Origin: Polytrichum commune
Taxonomy: Eukaryota > Streptophyta > Polytrichopsida > Polytrichales > Polytrichaceae
Reading direction: 5' to 3'
DNA: 64,000 bases
Assembly: GCA_950295325.1 (NCBI GenBank)
Contig: OX485805.1
Span: forward strand, 25,097,501-25,161,500
Numbering within the stretch: position 1 is the first letter of the stretch; each line of letters begins with the position of its first letter. Below are positions 36,812-49,125 of the stretch, in pieces. A program made the translations under genes and the position numbers. A model generated the notes under the pieces. That model saw only the letters and a list, made by a program, of their open reading frames with translations, did no database searches and was not told the origin of the DNA.

Positions 36812-38450
36812 AGCAAGTAAGTACCACGCATACAGTCTTATACCCTCATTTGATATCTTCTAATATCTCCACATGTTTCAGCTTGCATACACATTCTGAT
36901 AGCCCACCTTGAATAAATTCAATTTTAACTCTTATCAGGAAGTTGTCTAATCCCTCAGTTCCCTTACATCGAAATTGAGATCTTGGTACACATGCCAGAC
37001 AACAAATTTGCTTCGCTATTGCTGCATGTTTTATTTGTTTTCTATTTCATTCTAGTTTCTGATTGCTTCCTTTTGCTTGATTCCAATTGAGTATATAACT
37101 CTCTAATCTTTGGATTGAGTATCTCTCCTAATACCCATTTTGTTGTGCATGGTTACCTTCATCATGTCTGTAAGTGTCATTTGAACCTTGATGCTTACAA
37201 GGATATATATATATATATATCCTACACATTTTGCATAGGTGATGTTGGTATTTGGTAGTGGTCTTTCAATTTTTGATGTCAGTGACAGATTTATTATGGT
37301 TTTTTCACTTAATACTGTCTTGGAATTGGAATCAGAAACATGCGTTGGCAATGATGCGTTGCAGTGATCCATGCTTATGTTCTGTTAGTTGTTGTTCTGA
37401 ATAGAAGATGCAGGCTTCAGCATGGATGCTTTTATACAGAGGGTTTTTTATACTACAAGAACTCCCAATGATATCTTCCTCCAAGCTGAAATGGGATGAT
37501 CAAATTACGGGATCTTGTAAACCTTTGACGACATATCCTTGTACATAAGCACGTGAACCAGCTACAATCTTGACAGCATCAAGAGGAATTTGGACATATT
37601 TTTCTCATCTTTGAGGTATTGGATTCATCGACCTGGTTCACCATTTGCAATTAATTACTGGCAGACCTTGCACATAGAGGTATTTGTCTTGGGCTAAGTT
37701 TAGGTTATGCTACAGTTTAGGTTGCAAGTTAGTCCATTCCAATACCACTCTGGCAGTTGTTCTGGTGATGTTGGTTGAGGTTATAGAGGCGGAGGCATTT
37801 TACGTTAAATTATCACAAGAGGGATGGGTTAAGATACTCCTATTCTTTGGCTTGATAAGGTTGCATTGAAAGTACTGGATGTGATTACTGTGAGGTGGAG
37901 GCTAGTTCATCACTGGAGTGACGAAACATTTATTGGTTTGGATGGAAACATTTTTGTAAGGTTTATTTAGAAGTTTCCAAGAATTTCATCAGAAGTTCAA
38001 AAGTGTATTTTAAAAGTAGGCAATGTCATCTACAAAATTAGATCGACACATTTGCATTTGTATTGCATTTGACTTGTTGCTCCTACGTCAAAGGTTGATT
38101 TCTTCAACTTTTCATCTTTGTGGCTGTCCCAAAATTTGCATGTTTTCATATTTTTGAATATAAGATTAGTTATGAACTAACAAGCGTCACTGCTTTGGGA
38201 TGTACTCAAATGCCATATTATCAATTGCACATTCAGGTGGTCAAACAGTTTTTCAGGGCCTGTAAATTGGTTGGATTCTCACCACCCTGTTGCCATCACA
38301 TTTGGAAAGGAATTAAGGTTCGCAGACTGGAACGTGGTTTTCCAAAACCAGTATTTGATCAGTAGTAGGTAGGAATTTAGATAATCAGGGAAGACACTCT
38401 GATTTCTATAACTAACATAGACATCCCTTAATCAATTACTTTTTAGTAGT
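36812..38450. other. Spacer downstream of cytochrome b561
   Basis: Contains an (AT)9 palindromic tract at 37201-37222. No gene recognised. Confidence 0.4.
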
Positions 38451-38760
38451 ACACCTATAATTTAAGTTGTATGTGGTTCGGTGTGGCTCCAAGAACAGAT
38501 ACTAGAAATACATATGTTTGAGAGAGACTGAACTGCGAGCTCAAAAGATGATAACCATCATAGGCTCAATTGTCCACATAATTGGGGGTTGGGGTGGGGG
38601 GGGGGGGGGCACCTATATGACCATTTAATGAGCACAAGAATGAATCAGATATTCATGTGAGCTCCAAAAATTATGAGGAAAGTGGGTTCAGCCTCAATTT
38701 GGGATTGCTAACTATCTTGTAACTAGCTGCGTGTCTCATATCCTGGAAGAAGTGGGCTAA
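38451..38760 (+). repeat. Dispersed repeat family R, copy 2
   Basis: Shares CCTATAATTTAAG, GTGGTTCGGTGTGG, GCTCAATTGTCCACATAATT, GACCATTTAATGAGCAC and TCATATCCTGGAAGAAGTGGG with the other copies. A G run near 38600 interrupts it. Confidence 0.65.
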
Positions 38761-41700
38761 GTTGGGAAATGCAACCATTTTAAAACCCATCACCTTATCT
38801 GTCTGCAGCTTTTGGCCAACCCGAAAGGTGACCCCATCCATGATGGCCTGCTTTGTTTTGTGAATTTGCTTGAGAATTGTCAAGCTCACACTCGACATTC
38901 AAGGCAATTGAACTGGCCACCATGCCAACTCAGATGTTGTTGTTTGAGGTAACTGAGAACAATTTGGCCACTTGTACTACTTAGAATGGCAGCAAGTAGA
39001 AGCATGATATTGTGAAGCTGCAATCTGTCATGTTAACACTCAGGATCAAGGGTGTTATTATATGGGATACATGATGATTTGTACCACCCCCAACAAGCAT
39101 TGAAATTTAAATTCTATGCATTCTATGATATTAAAAGCAATTTTGCCACAACCTATTAAAAAAAGGAAGTGAACGTGATGACAATGATTATACATGTGGT
39201 ATGTATTTGAGTCTAGGTCATTTACAAGTGCTAAAATGTCTTTAATAATCCATTCTGCACATATTTATGTTCCAATTGAACTAGTGCATACGGAAAATAT
39301 ATCAATTCTAGAAAAGGTCAATTTTGACACTTTTCACTTAAAGAATCAATAGTCCACCTTAAACCCCTCCACATGACATCTTGAGGCTTGGATATGGCCT
39401 CTCAAGCTTTTTAGAGTTCTCTTCATTGGAGGACTAGTCTATAGACCTAAGTTGTACATGACACTAAGGGGTCCCAATGGAAGTGGGGTTTTTTTAAATG
39501 GGGGCACTATAAGTGGTGAAAAAGCCAATCATCATTTGACAATGTGAACCACATGGGGAGGAAGTGCCACTTGCAAGGAACATTTGAATTGACATGTGAA
39601 TAGGTGTATGGAGTGAGTAGGAAATGACTCCCAAGTAGGTTACTTGTTCCAACATTTGGATGCTTGAGATATGGAAGGCAATTTGTGCACACATATAAGA
39701 GAGAACAACCTTCTTCAAGAGGACTTCTCCTTTGTAGTATTGCAATTATCACAATTTTGCACTTGAGCCACGTGGTTGGAGTATACCTTATTTTTGTCAT
39801 GATGTGGATCCCTTCTTTTGTATCCTCCTTTTTGGTCAATCTTTGTAGCATGGGTGAGGTTCACTAGTGCTAATGAATGAAGTTTTAATATGGGTATAAC
39901 AAACAAGAGAAGCATAACAAAACATTTCACCTCATAATTAACATGGATGACTTGTGGATGCCTATACTTTAGCCGTACATTTTGAGATGCTCACCACCTT
40001 CTCTAATCTTGTCATGATGCACGACTTTTTGGTGTTTGTTTTTAACCATGAATCTTGTCATAAACCACTCAAATATTGGTGTTGAACTTATCAAAATGAC
40101 CACATAAGGCTCACATGTTTTTTTCTTGCAGAAGAAAGAATTTATGCATGACATTAGTCTTTGAGAAGATCCAACAATTATATAGGTTAAATTTTCAGAT
40201 TGGGACAACCAGTGAAGTTAATGTTGACGTGTTTTGAATTTTGGATAATGTGATGGGTGACAAATCCACAATGTAAAATACACATTTACTTGCCCAAAAA
40301 TAGATTGCTTATATTTTTTAAAATTGTCATAGGTTGTTGATTGTTGTAGCCTCTTCAAATTTGCCTTAGAAGACTCTTGAAGAATGTGGCAATTGCTTTG
40401 CATGTCTGAGTGTGAGAGCTCGCAAGTTTGGTGGGCAAATGTAAAAGAATTAGGACCCTTACATGTGCGTGAAATGATGGAGCTACATCAAACTTAAGGC
40501 GCATTTGAAGCAAATGCAAAGGCTCACCATGGCCCACCCAAGCTCATTTGGTGGACCAAGGTAACAGATTTTGGGCCCTTATATGTGCCTAAAATGATGG
40601 AACTTTGTCTCAAGGTTCATAACATTACACAAACCATAGCCATTGCACCCTTTCTAAAAGGGGAGGGGTGGCCCAAGCTGACAAACTTCCAAGATTCAAG
40701 GTCGGCATGCACAACTAAATGTACAAGCCAATCTGGCTAGCAAGTGATGTCCGGGTTGGGCTTCCATGTGGGGGTCCCATGCCAAGCTATACAACATGCA
40801 TGCATGTTTGCACCGATTTCTAAATATTATGGCCAGTAGTTCCACCCAAGTTTAGCTAGCTACTGTAAATCAATGACATGATGTGATTAGAACACTGAGT
40901 AATATTTTGTAACAAAAGCCCAAAGTAAAAGGGGTATAATGCTTGGCAAATTCCCAACCCCACAGTGCATCCATCTACATCTTAATATTGTTAAAGTAGA
41001 TGGGTCTTAAGTGGCTTGTATTGCTAAGCGGACCTTATATTTGATTGGTGTGTGGTTCGGTGAGGATCAGAAAACAAACATCATAAAGACACATGCTTAA
41101 AAGGGATTAGACAACGTCTTCAAATAATAATAGCATTTAGTCTACACTCAATAGTGAAGTCAATTGGGAGGACCTATGTATCTAGTTAAGAAATCAACAA
41201 ACACACACTTCTAATAACCATAACTAAACCAAGGTAGGTCTGATTTTCAATTTGGTTTTTGCAAATGTTTCATTGTCAATTTGCTGATGCAACACGAGTT
41301 TTATTGGGTAAATCTAATCCATAGAAGTTGGAGAACATGAAAAAGGAACCAAATAACACCCCTATACCTTGTGTTGGTCCCCATTTTCTAAATAAATTTT
41401 CAAGTTCAAGCCCGCACTTGAACTTGAAATATGATGACATGAAGTTCAAGTTTAAGTTCGGCCTCGAACTTGAAAATCAATCCAAAAGAAGAGTGAATCA
41501 AAGCTCCACCATTTTAGGGACATCCTATAAGGCTCCGAATTCTTCTACCTTGACATTCTAAACGTGCAATCTTGAGCTTGAACTATGCATGGCCACCCAT
41601 AAATACATGTGTGTAATCGGACATTCGAAGAGTCGTCTCGTTGTCCCGATCAAGAGCTGCAATCAATGGAGTGAAGAGATTGACAACCACATTTGAGCGT

Positions 41701-42555
41701 TGCACACTCACATTCATAATCCAACTTTGAGCTTAACATAATCTATATGAGCTGGGCCCGGATGGTATTCTGGCGTTCATTTTTCGAATAAACATTTCTT
41801 GGGTCCCTTTTTTGACTGTAGACTTTCTCCTCACAGAATCTCTCGTCTCCACTCTGTTTCCAATGTTCAGAACTGCTTATTTGCTTCCCAAATTTGTTAG
41901 AGGCCCATGAAAGAATGCCATCAGATCTACCCGGGTCGCCAACCACTGGGTTACTTACTGCTCTGCAAGAAAATGGAGAGGGAGTCTTGACTTCCAGAGG
42001 TGGAGAAAGGCCTGACATCATCTTCTCAGGGTTTAGGTTTTAGGGTTAAGGTAAGACAAGATTCTCGCGCCTGTGTATTTTCCTTGCCCAATTGCTGATC
42101 ATAAGCTTTCTGATCCATTTTTTATGTATTGGAATTTGACTCGGTTGTGAGATTTGTAGTCCATTTTCATAAGCTCTCTGGGATAAGTTTCTCACATAAT
42201 CATGAGAAGTCATTCTCACAACCGATTATGTGTAAAACCTTCAATTTAAATGTGACAAATCATGTGGCATTTAGTGGTACTGCACATAAGAATCAGGCAC
42301 TCCTAAATATTGTCTCTCATTTTATCTTCTCTACCTATGTCAACATGAATTCATAGTGGGAATCTTGACATTTCCTCAATGTCAACCATTATGCCATTGG
42401 TGTGTGTTCTGCGGACGTTCTTGATGGACATCGTGGGGTTGAGTTGTTTTGATGATCTACAGGTTTTGTGTGCATAAATGAATGTTACAATATGTTTTCA
42501 GCTTCTGGCATTGTACTATTCCTAAAAATGTCCCTGTTGTGTCTAGTTTTCAGCT
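38761..42555. other. Gene-free spacer and L2HGDH 5' region
   Basis: A partial family R copy lies at about 41033-41190. A diverged direct duplication occurs at 40426-40489 and 40546-40611. A minus-strand frame at 41743-42021 ends near the L2HGDH promoter but lacks any recognised domain. AAGGTAAGAC at about 42051 could be the donor of a 5'-leader intron whose acceptor is TTTTCAG just before 42554. Confidence 0.4.
41033..41190 (+). repeat. Dispersed repeat family R, copy 3 (partial)
   Basis: Matches the 5' half of the family: CTTATATTTGATTGGTGTGTGG, reduced here to its core TTGGTGTGTGGTTCGG, then AAAAGGGATTAGAC and CAATTGGGAGGACCTA. Confidence 0.55.
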
Positions 42556-45500
42556 ATGTCTACTCATCTATTGAGGAAGGCGAGGCCCTTGTCAAATTGG
42601 AAGGTTTTGCTCAGAAATCTGATGCTGCTCAGCTCTTCCCAACATCATGCTCAAACCTTGTCAAGTGTTAAGATACATGACATTTGTTCAGATGCAAAAA
42701 ACATGTCTCCGTTGAGTATTGGGAAGTCTAGGAAATCGAAGTATGAGTCATGGCCATCTCGAGCACATGCTGCTGTGGGAGGAAGATTGGATGGCAACAA
42801 TCTGGTATGTGCATCTCAAACGACTCCGCTGTTGTGGAAGTTTATTTTACTCAATTTTTGTTAATCTGGAATTTGCCAACTGTGGAAAGTAATCATTAAC
42901 ATGACTTGCAGGCATTGGTTATATGGACAATTGTAAACTGGAAGTTAAAAAATTCTTGCACTGTAAGGATGGTTGAGTTTTGCATCAGAATATGGTCTTT
43001 AACTTGTGCGTCGTGATTAGTTGGAGCTCAACACTAATACTTGGCAACAATTATGGAATTTGTTTTTGTGAATGTACTTGACATGCAACTCCATGGTCTA
43101 CTTAGGCCCCCTTTACACTAGAGCGGTTGAGAGCTTGAAGAAAGGAGCCTTCTCATTGGCAAGGAGCCTCTTACACATGCTTGTTCACTCAATTCCACTT
43201 TACACTTGAGCTTTCCATTTGCGAGCTTGAACTTTTTACTGCACGTACAACGCTTAGATGGTGCCTTGATATATCCCATGTGGAATAACTACGACAAGCT
43301 CTCCGGCAAAATCCTAAGCTACCTCCATGAGGTATCTTAGGAATGTCGAAAGTTTGAGCTCTCAATCTATGCGCCCCAAGCCAGTTGGCTTGTCATCAAT
43401 GCTTCGTATCCCCCTTGATATCTCACTTTGAGCATGGCCACTTTACACTTGCTCAAACTTTTGAGAGCTCGAAGATTGATCAAGCTCTCAATATTTTGAA
43501 CTTTGGATGAAAGTTTGTCAACTTCAAGTATTAAACCCCTGGTTATTGCAAGTTCGAGCTCTAGTGCCATGGTTTACTTATATGTCTTAAGCTGCTTCAC
43601 CACTTGATGCAAAAGTTGGTGACTTAACTTAGGGAAAGTGAACCAGCCTGTGTCAGAACACTAACAATCCAAAACTGGTCAATTGAATTTTTATTTATTT
43701 TTAATCCATCACAGTATCACCCTATGTTGTTTTTGACCACAGATGTTTTCTCGGCGTCAATCAACAGAGGCTCCATCTGTTCCTCGGGAACGAGTGGAAT
43801 GTGTAGTTGTAGGTGCTGGAGTTGTGGGTCTTGCAGTTGCAAGGGAACTTGCGTTGTCAGGGCGAGAGGTTTGGGTAATTGAAGGAGCGACCGACATTGG
43901 GACTGGGACAAGCTCACGCAACAGCGAAGTCGTGCATGCAGGCATCTACTACCCGCGAGGTTCTCTTAAGGTTTGGATTGCAGCTTGGTTTTTAAAAAAA
44001 TCTGCTGAAAAAACATCTATGGTTTCTGAAAAGGTTGCCATCATGATAACCTATGCGATGTGTCTTATTAGGGCCACTTTACACTATGACCACAAAATTG
44101 TGAGGGCCTTTGAAACTCATCCAAAAGGCTGTACCATGGAATTTTTGAAATGGGACTTTATGTGGTCACGGGCAAGTGTAATGTAAAGGCATACGCAACC
44201 GGGCTCTCAACCGATTGATATTTCCTTACCATCCTATTGGTGTGGGCCCTTCTACACAATAAGTAAGATAAAATGAAGGGTTGTGATGAGATTTTGAAGT
44301 GTCATGGTCTCTTGGTTTTGTGTTAGATCCACCTCTTTGGGGTGGGCTTGATGCAAAATCCGGACGACCATGAAACATTATCCATTGAATGCCATGCAGG
44401 GTTCCATGTAGGTTTGTTCATTCATTCAAACTTTCTTAGGCCCTAGTGTAAAGTGAAGCCTGACAGTCTCAGCATTTTCCACCAATGAGAGGTTTTAGGT
44501 TTCCATGATCATGAGTCCTCAAGTTCTAGTGTTAAATGCCACTCATTGTCATATTTCCTTAAGTTTTGCTTATCTCAGGTCATTCTTTTGCAGGCAAAAC
44601 TGTGTGTAGAGGGCAGGCATGCACTATACTCTTACTGTGAAGAAAATGGAGTTCCATACAAGAAAGTAGGAAAACTGATTCTTGCCACCCACACAAACCA
44701 AATCCCTATTCTGGAGAAGTTATTAAAAGCAGGGGAGGCAAATGGGGTTGATGATTTACGACTCATGGATGCTACCGAAGCTAAAGCTATGGAACCTCAT
44801 GTGCAATGTGTCAAGGCACTGTGGTCACCTTCTTCGGGGATTTTGGATACCCACAACTTCATGATCACATTGCAAGTACGTTCTTTCCTTTTCTTAACCA
44901 CATTTTATCCTCTTGCATCTTATTTCCTGTCTTGAGCCTTTCTGTTCACAAGACTATTTAATCTTCTGGAGAGAGTGAAATGTGTCTCATTTTCCATGAA
45001 TTGTGTTGTTCTTTCATGTCTAGGAAAAAATCTATAGTTATTGCAGTACATCATTTTACAGTACATCTTGGGGTTGAAGTTGAATGATGTTTAGTGTACT
45101 TGTATGACGTTTCCGATGTTTTCTTGAATATTATCTAAACAGCAAATCGGATCTGCCTTTGATTTGGAGAATGAGGTCACTATCAAGTTGACAAGAAAGT
45201 ATTTTACCTGTAGATTTTTCTTACTGAAATGTTCAACAATGTGCCTCTCTAAAAGCTTGCAATATGACATTCTGCCATGGAATTTGTTAACAACCAAGTG
45301 ATCTCCTCAGGCAACTAAATATATCCACAACCAGAATTTTTTTAACACAATGCACTAAGGTAGACGTGCCTGATTCCAACATAGCAGTAATTTGGACACC
45401 TATATTTGAGTTATCGATTAGGTGTGAATCTAAGAACGGACACCAAAAAGACAAGTGTTTAAAAGAGATTGGACTACAATCTCAAAATATGCTAACCATT

Positions 45501-47723
45501 TTAGGCTCAATAGCCAACATGATTGGGGGGGACCTATATGACCACTTAATGAGCACGGGAATCTTCACTTTGATAATTAGTAAGATATTCCTGAGCTCTG
45601 AAGATTGTGAGGCAAATGGCTACAGGCAAAATCTGTTTTTTCTTATCATCTCGCACTAATTGTGTGTTTCATATCCTACAAGAAGTGGGTGCAGAGAGAA
45701 AAGTATCCGAATACTTAGTTTCCTGAAGAGGTGTTCACTCAGGTCACTGATACTTTTACTATACCAATCACAGGCAGATGCAGAAGAACATGGAGCTTCA
45801 TTTGCTTTTAATTCATCAATGTTGAAAGGTGTAATCACCAGAAGGAACATTGAGATTCACGTTGGTAGCACAGAAGCTTTGCTACCTTCTTCCGGTACGC
45901 TAACAAATTGGCTCATTTTCACATACCTAGTATTGTGTCATTTCCAAGCTTGAATTGTGTCAAAACTAATGGATAGTAATCTTTCTGTATATATTGTGTA
46001 TAAATAGGAATCTGATTTTAGGCAAGTTCATGTGTTGTGAGATACGAGCACTAAATGAACGAGAATTCTAATTGTGCAGGTAAAGGAGTTGATGTGGTCT
46101 TAAGTGCAAACTATGTTGTAAATGCTACGGGTCTTTACGCCCAATCATTTGCAAGGAACTTGAATGGCTTAGCTGCAGAAACAATACCCGAGAGCCATTT
46201 CGCACGAGGATGCTATTTTGGCTTATCAGGCATCAAATCTCCATTTTCACATCTGGTGTATCCCATTCCAGAAGATGGAGGCCTCGGTTGTCATGCAACT
46301 ATGGACCTTAGAGGACAAATTAAGCTCGGACCAGATGTTGAGTGGCTTCCAAATCTGACAAATAATGAATCACTTTCCACACAGTGAGTCGTACAACCAT
46401 CAAGACTTTTGCATATGCTTGGACATGTGTGTGCTTATGATGGTAGGATATCAAAGTTATCCCTAAAAGTCTCAAAATTTATGCTTTGGTAGGGAGTTTT
46501 GGCTTGGATCCCCCAAACTTTAGGGAAATGAAGGGGAGGCATTTTACTTTGGCCAAAAGACGGCTACATGAAAAGAATTCTTTATAAAGCTTTTGAGAGC
46601 ACCATATCAGGTGGCTCCAAAAGGTTCCCATGAGATTCATTTTTATTTAGCCATCTCTTGGCCAAATTCAAACGCCTCCCCTTCATTTCACCAAAATTAG
46701 GGGTTTCCGACACCACTTGAACATTCCTTTAATATTATAAAATGTCAAAAGTGGGCCAAAACTCCCTACCAAATATATTTGCACAAATTGTAGTGGACAT
46801 TGAATTTGTGTGGCCTTTAGATTGGCCAAGTATTGCAAAGACAACAATAGAGACGCAATATTTTCCTATTTGGGCCTCATGTCCTTGCACCCATTTGACA
46901 ACCAAACAGTCTATTATCATCTCAAATTGCATTTAACCAGCATTTAATGTTGAATCAATGTTGATAAATACCCTTCAGGGTTTAATATTTTCAGTCCTAA
47001 CTCAACATTTATTTCTTGATTCATTCAACCTTGTAAGTCTTGCAAAACCCTCATAAATGAGAGATCCTTGGAAGTCCTAGATTTGCAATCTACAATGACC
47101 CCCCCCCCCTTTCATTTAAGTTTGGTGTCGGTCAGAGGCATGGTGTCAGTACTAGGTTGAGCTACCTTAGAAATACTTTTTTGATAGATTATGTGATTAT
47201 GTAGATTTGATTACACAGTCAACCCTGAAAGAGCAGACATTTTCTATTCTGAAGTACGCAAGTACTTCCCTTCATTACCTGATGGAGCATTGCAGCCGGA
47301 TTACTCAGGAATTCGACCCAAATTGTCTGGTCCTGGTCAACCACCCAGTGACTTTCTCATCCAGGTACTACTTTTTGCTCTTATACATATCCAATTCTCT
47401 ATAGGTTGCAAAGAATCCTTTTATATTATCCTCAAGATTCTATGGAAGCTTTTAAAGAAAAATCACAAATAAACTGTGACGAGTATCGTGGATGTAGATT
47501 GTAAATCCTCTCATGCCATGGAATGTAGATGTTAAACAGGATCACTTTACTTTCCTATCAATGTGTTGGTTATTGATGAATTGCATATATGATTTTGAAG
47601 GGTGAAGCAGATCATGGAGTCCGAGGCCTCGTGAACTTGTATGGAATTGAGTCACCTGGTCTTACTGCCTCCTTGGCCATTGCAAAAGTGGTATGTGCAA
47701 AACTAATGAGCCAAGAGCAATGA
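42556..47723 (+). CDS. L2HGDH: L-2-hydroxyglutarate dehydrogenase, mitochondrial, 7 exons
   Basis: FAD enzyme that oxidises L-2-hydroxyglutarate, a side product of malate dehydrogenase, back to 2-oxoglutarate in mitochondria. Exons 42556-42804, 43743-43970, 44594-44875, 45774-45894, 46080-46383, 47205-47364 and 47601-47723 give 488 aa, as in plant orthologs. Exon 1 (83 codons) is rich in Arg, Ser and Leu with few acids ([16 protein letters not shown]), as expected of a targeting peptide. An in-frame TAG lies 12 nt before the ATG. The FAD-binding motif [16 protein letters not shown] has GAGVVG at 107-112. [20 protein letters not shown] and the C-terminal [14 protein letters not shown] are family signatures. 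The final exon is read through to TGA. Introns 1 and 2 each carry a family A MITE, and intron 3 a family R repeat. Confidence 0.95.
43105..43577. mobile_element. MITE family A copy 2, in L2HGDH intron 1
   Basis: The left end is GGCCCCCTTTACACTAGAGC after TTA at 43102-43104. The interior has several TTGAGAGCTC-type blocks and a second CCACTTTACACTT at about 43438. The right end is degraded: CGAGCTCTAGTG mirrors the left end but the tip is altered, so the boundary near 43577 is approximate. Confidence 0.55.
44071..44460. mobile_element. MITE family A copy 3, in L2HGDH intron 2
   Basis: Left GGGCCACTTTACACTATG after TTA (44068-44070). Right CTAGTGTAAAGTGAAGCC is its near mirror, followed by TGA in place of TTA. 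390 bp, non-coding. Confidence 0.7.
45398..45711 (+). repeat. Dispersed repeat family R, copy 4, in L2HGDH intron 3
   Basis: One of the more complete copies. It has CCTATATTTGAG, AAGAACGGACACC, TTAAAAGAGATTGGACTAC, GACCTATATGACCACTTAATG, ATCTCGCACTAATTG and CATATCCTACAAGAAGTGGG. Confidence 0.7.
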
Positions 47724-49125
47724 GAAAGCTCAGGCTCATTCGGTGTGGTTATATTTTAACACTTCAAGGTCCGAGAGGTCCATTCTGGTCCAAGAGGTCC
47801 ATTTTGGGCCTCAAGGTGTCATACAGAGATTCAAGATTACACTTTGATATGTTCAATTAAAAGTATCAAATGACCCTATCTTAGTTTATACCATTTATCA
47901 TATGCATTGTTCCGATTGAAAAAAAAACATCTATGTAATTTGAAACGTAGGGAGATATGAGGTCATATGAATGACCCTAAGAGAGATGTGTCTAATTTGG
48001 ATACTTTACTCTTTTTGCACCCACTTCTAGATAGTTATGAAACACATGATTTGTGCTAGATGATTAGCAAATCCAAATGGTGCCCATAGCCTCATATTTT
48101 TCACAGCCTCATATCTTATTCATTATCAAAGTGAAGATTCTTGTGCTCATTAAGTGATCATATACAGTAGGTCCCCAAATTATGTTGACATATTTTAGCC
48201 TAAAATAGTTGCCATATTTTTGAGCTCACAGTTCAATCACTTTTAAACACAGATCTTTTTGGTGTCCATTCTTGGGATCACACCTAACCACACGGCTACC
48301 TTGGACCCAAATACATACCACCTATACCCAATCACCTTTCTCATCTCATATACCTTTGTTTAATAGAGTCCTAGATATAGATTCGATATCATAGACAAAT
48401 ACAGTTAATTTCAATACTTGTGAGGTTTTGTAGAAATCATCACGTATCTCATATAACACACCCCCCATTCCTTAAAGGCTTAATCTTTGTTGGCTCTGTC
48501 TATAGGCCAGAGACTATGCATCAACTTCTTTGTTTCAAGAGCAAATTTCCTAACCACTTTGTGTTCACACTTGGACATTACTTGTTCTTGTTATTTTTGG
48601 TCCACTTTATGTAATGTGGATGTTAACTATAGTATATATATATATATAAGTGCTCCCTAAAATGCATTGAAAGAAAACTAGTTAACTATAGTTATTTCGG
48701 TAGTTCTTGATTATTTATTTTTAAAAATTTGGGTTATAAATGAGTAGCTTTGATCCTCGACCTGTATTTGAGAAGAAGGTGCACAAAATCCAAGAAAGGT
48801 TTGGTATAGTGAATAGCCATGAATTGGCATGAGCAAAGTGGACAACTACAATTGTAGTCTATCATAATAAAGGACAGACCCTCACGGTTCTACCGTTTTC
48901 TTGTTTCTTAAGTTGAAGACATAAAGCAGAATTTAGAGGATGGATGTTTGATACAAGAATGGACAAGGTTTTTTTGTTTTGAACCTGACAACAGTGACAC
49001 ACGAATTTTTGAAAGCTCATACTCTTTGAGAGATCTGCTACTTTGGAAACTTGCCAACACATTACACCCTAGGTTGCCATTCATGGAATGAAAATGTGAC
49101 AATCCTGTCTTCCTGTCAACAAAAT
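47724..49125. other. Convergent spacer between L2HGDH and the PPR gene
   Basis: Holds a minus-oriented family R copy and short AT repeats near 48640. No gene seen. Both flanking genes end here, so it must contain both 3' untranslated regions. Confidence 0.5.
47985..48310 (-). repeat. Dispersed repeat family R, copy 5 (minus)
   Basis: The reverse complement reads GTGTGGTTAGGTGTGATCCC, AAGAATGGACACC, TTAGGCTAAAATATG, CACTTTGATAATGAATAAG, TTGGATTTGCTAATCATC and AGAAGTGGGTGCA. Confidence 0.7.

Noticed and set aside
41743-42021. 92-codon minus-strand frame near the L2HGDH promoter
   Set aside because: No recognised domain or partner exons; it probably overlaps untranslated or promoter sequence.
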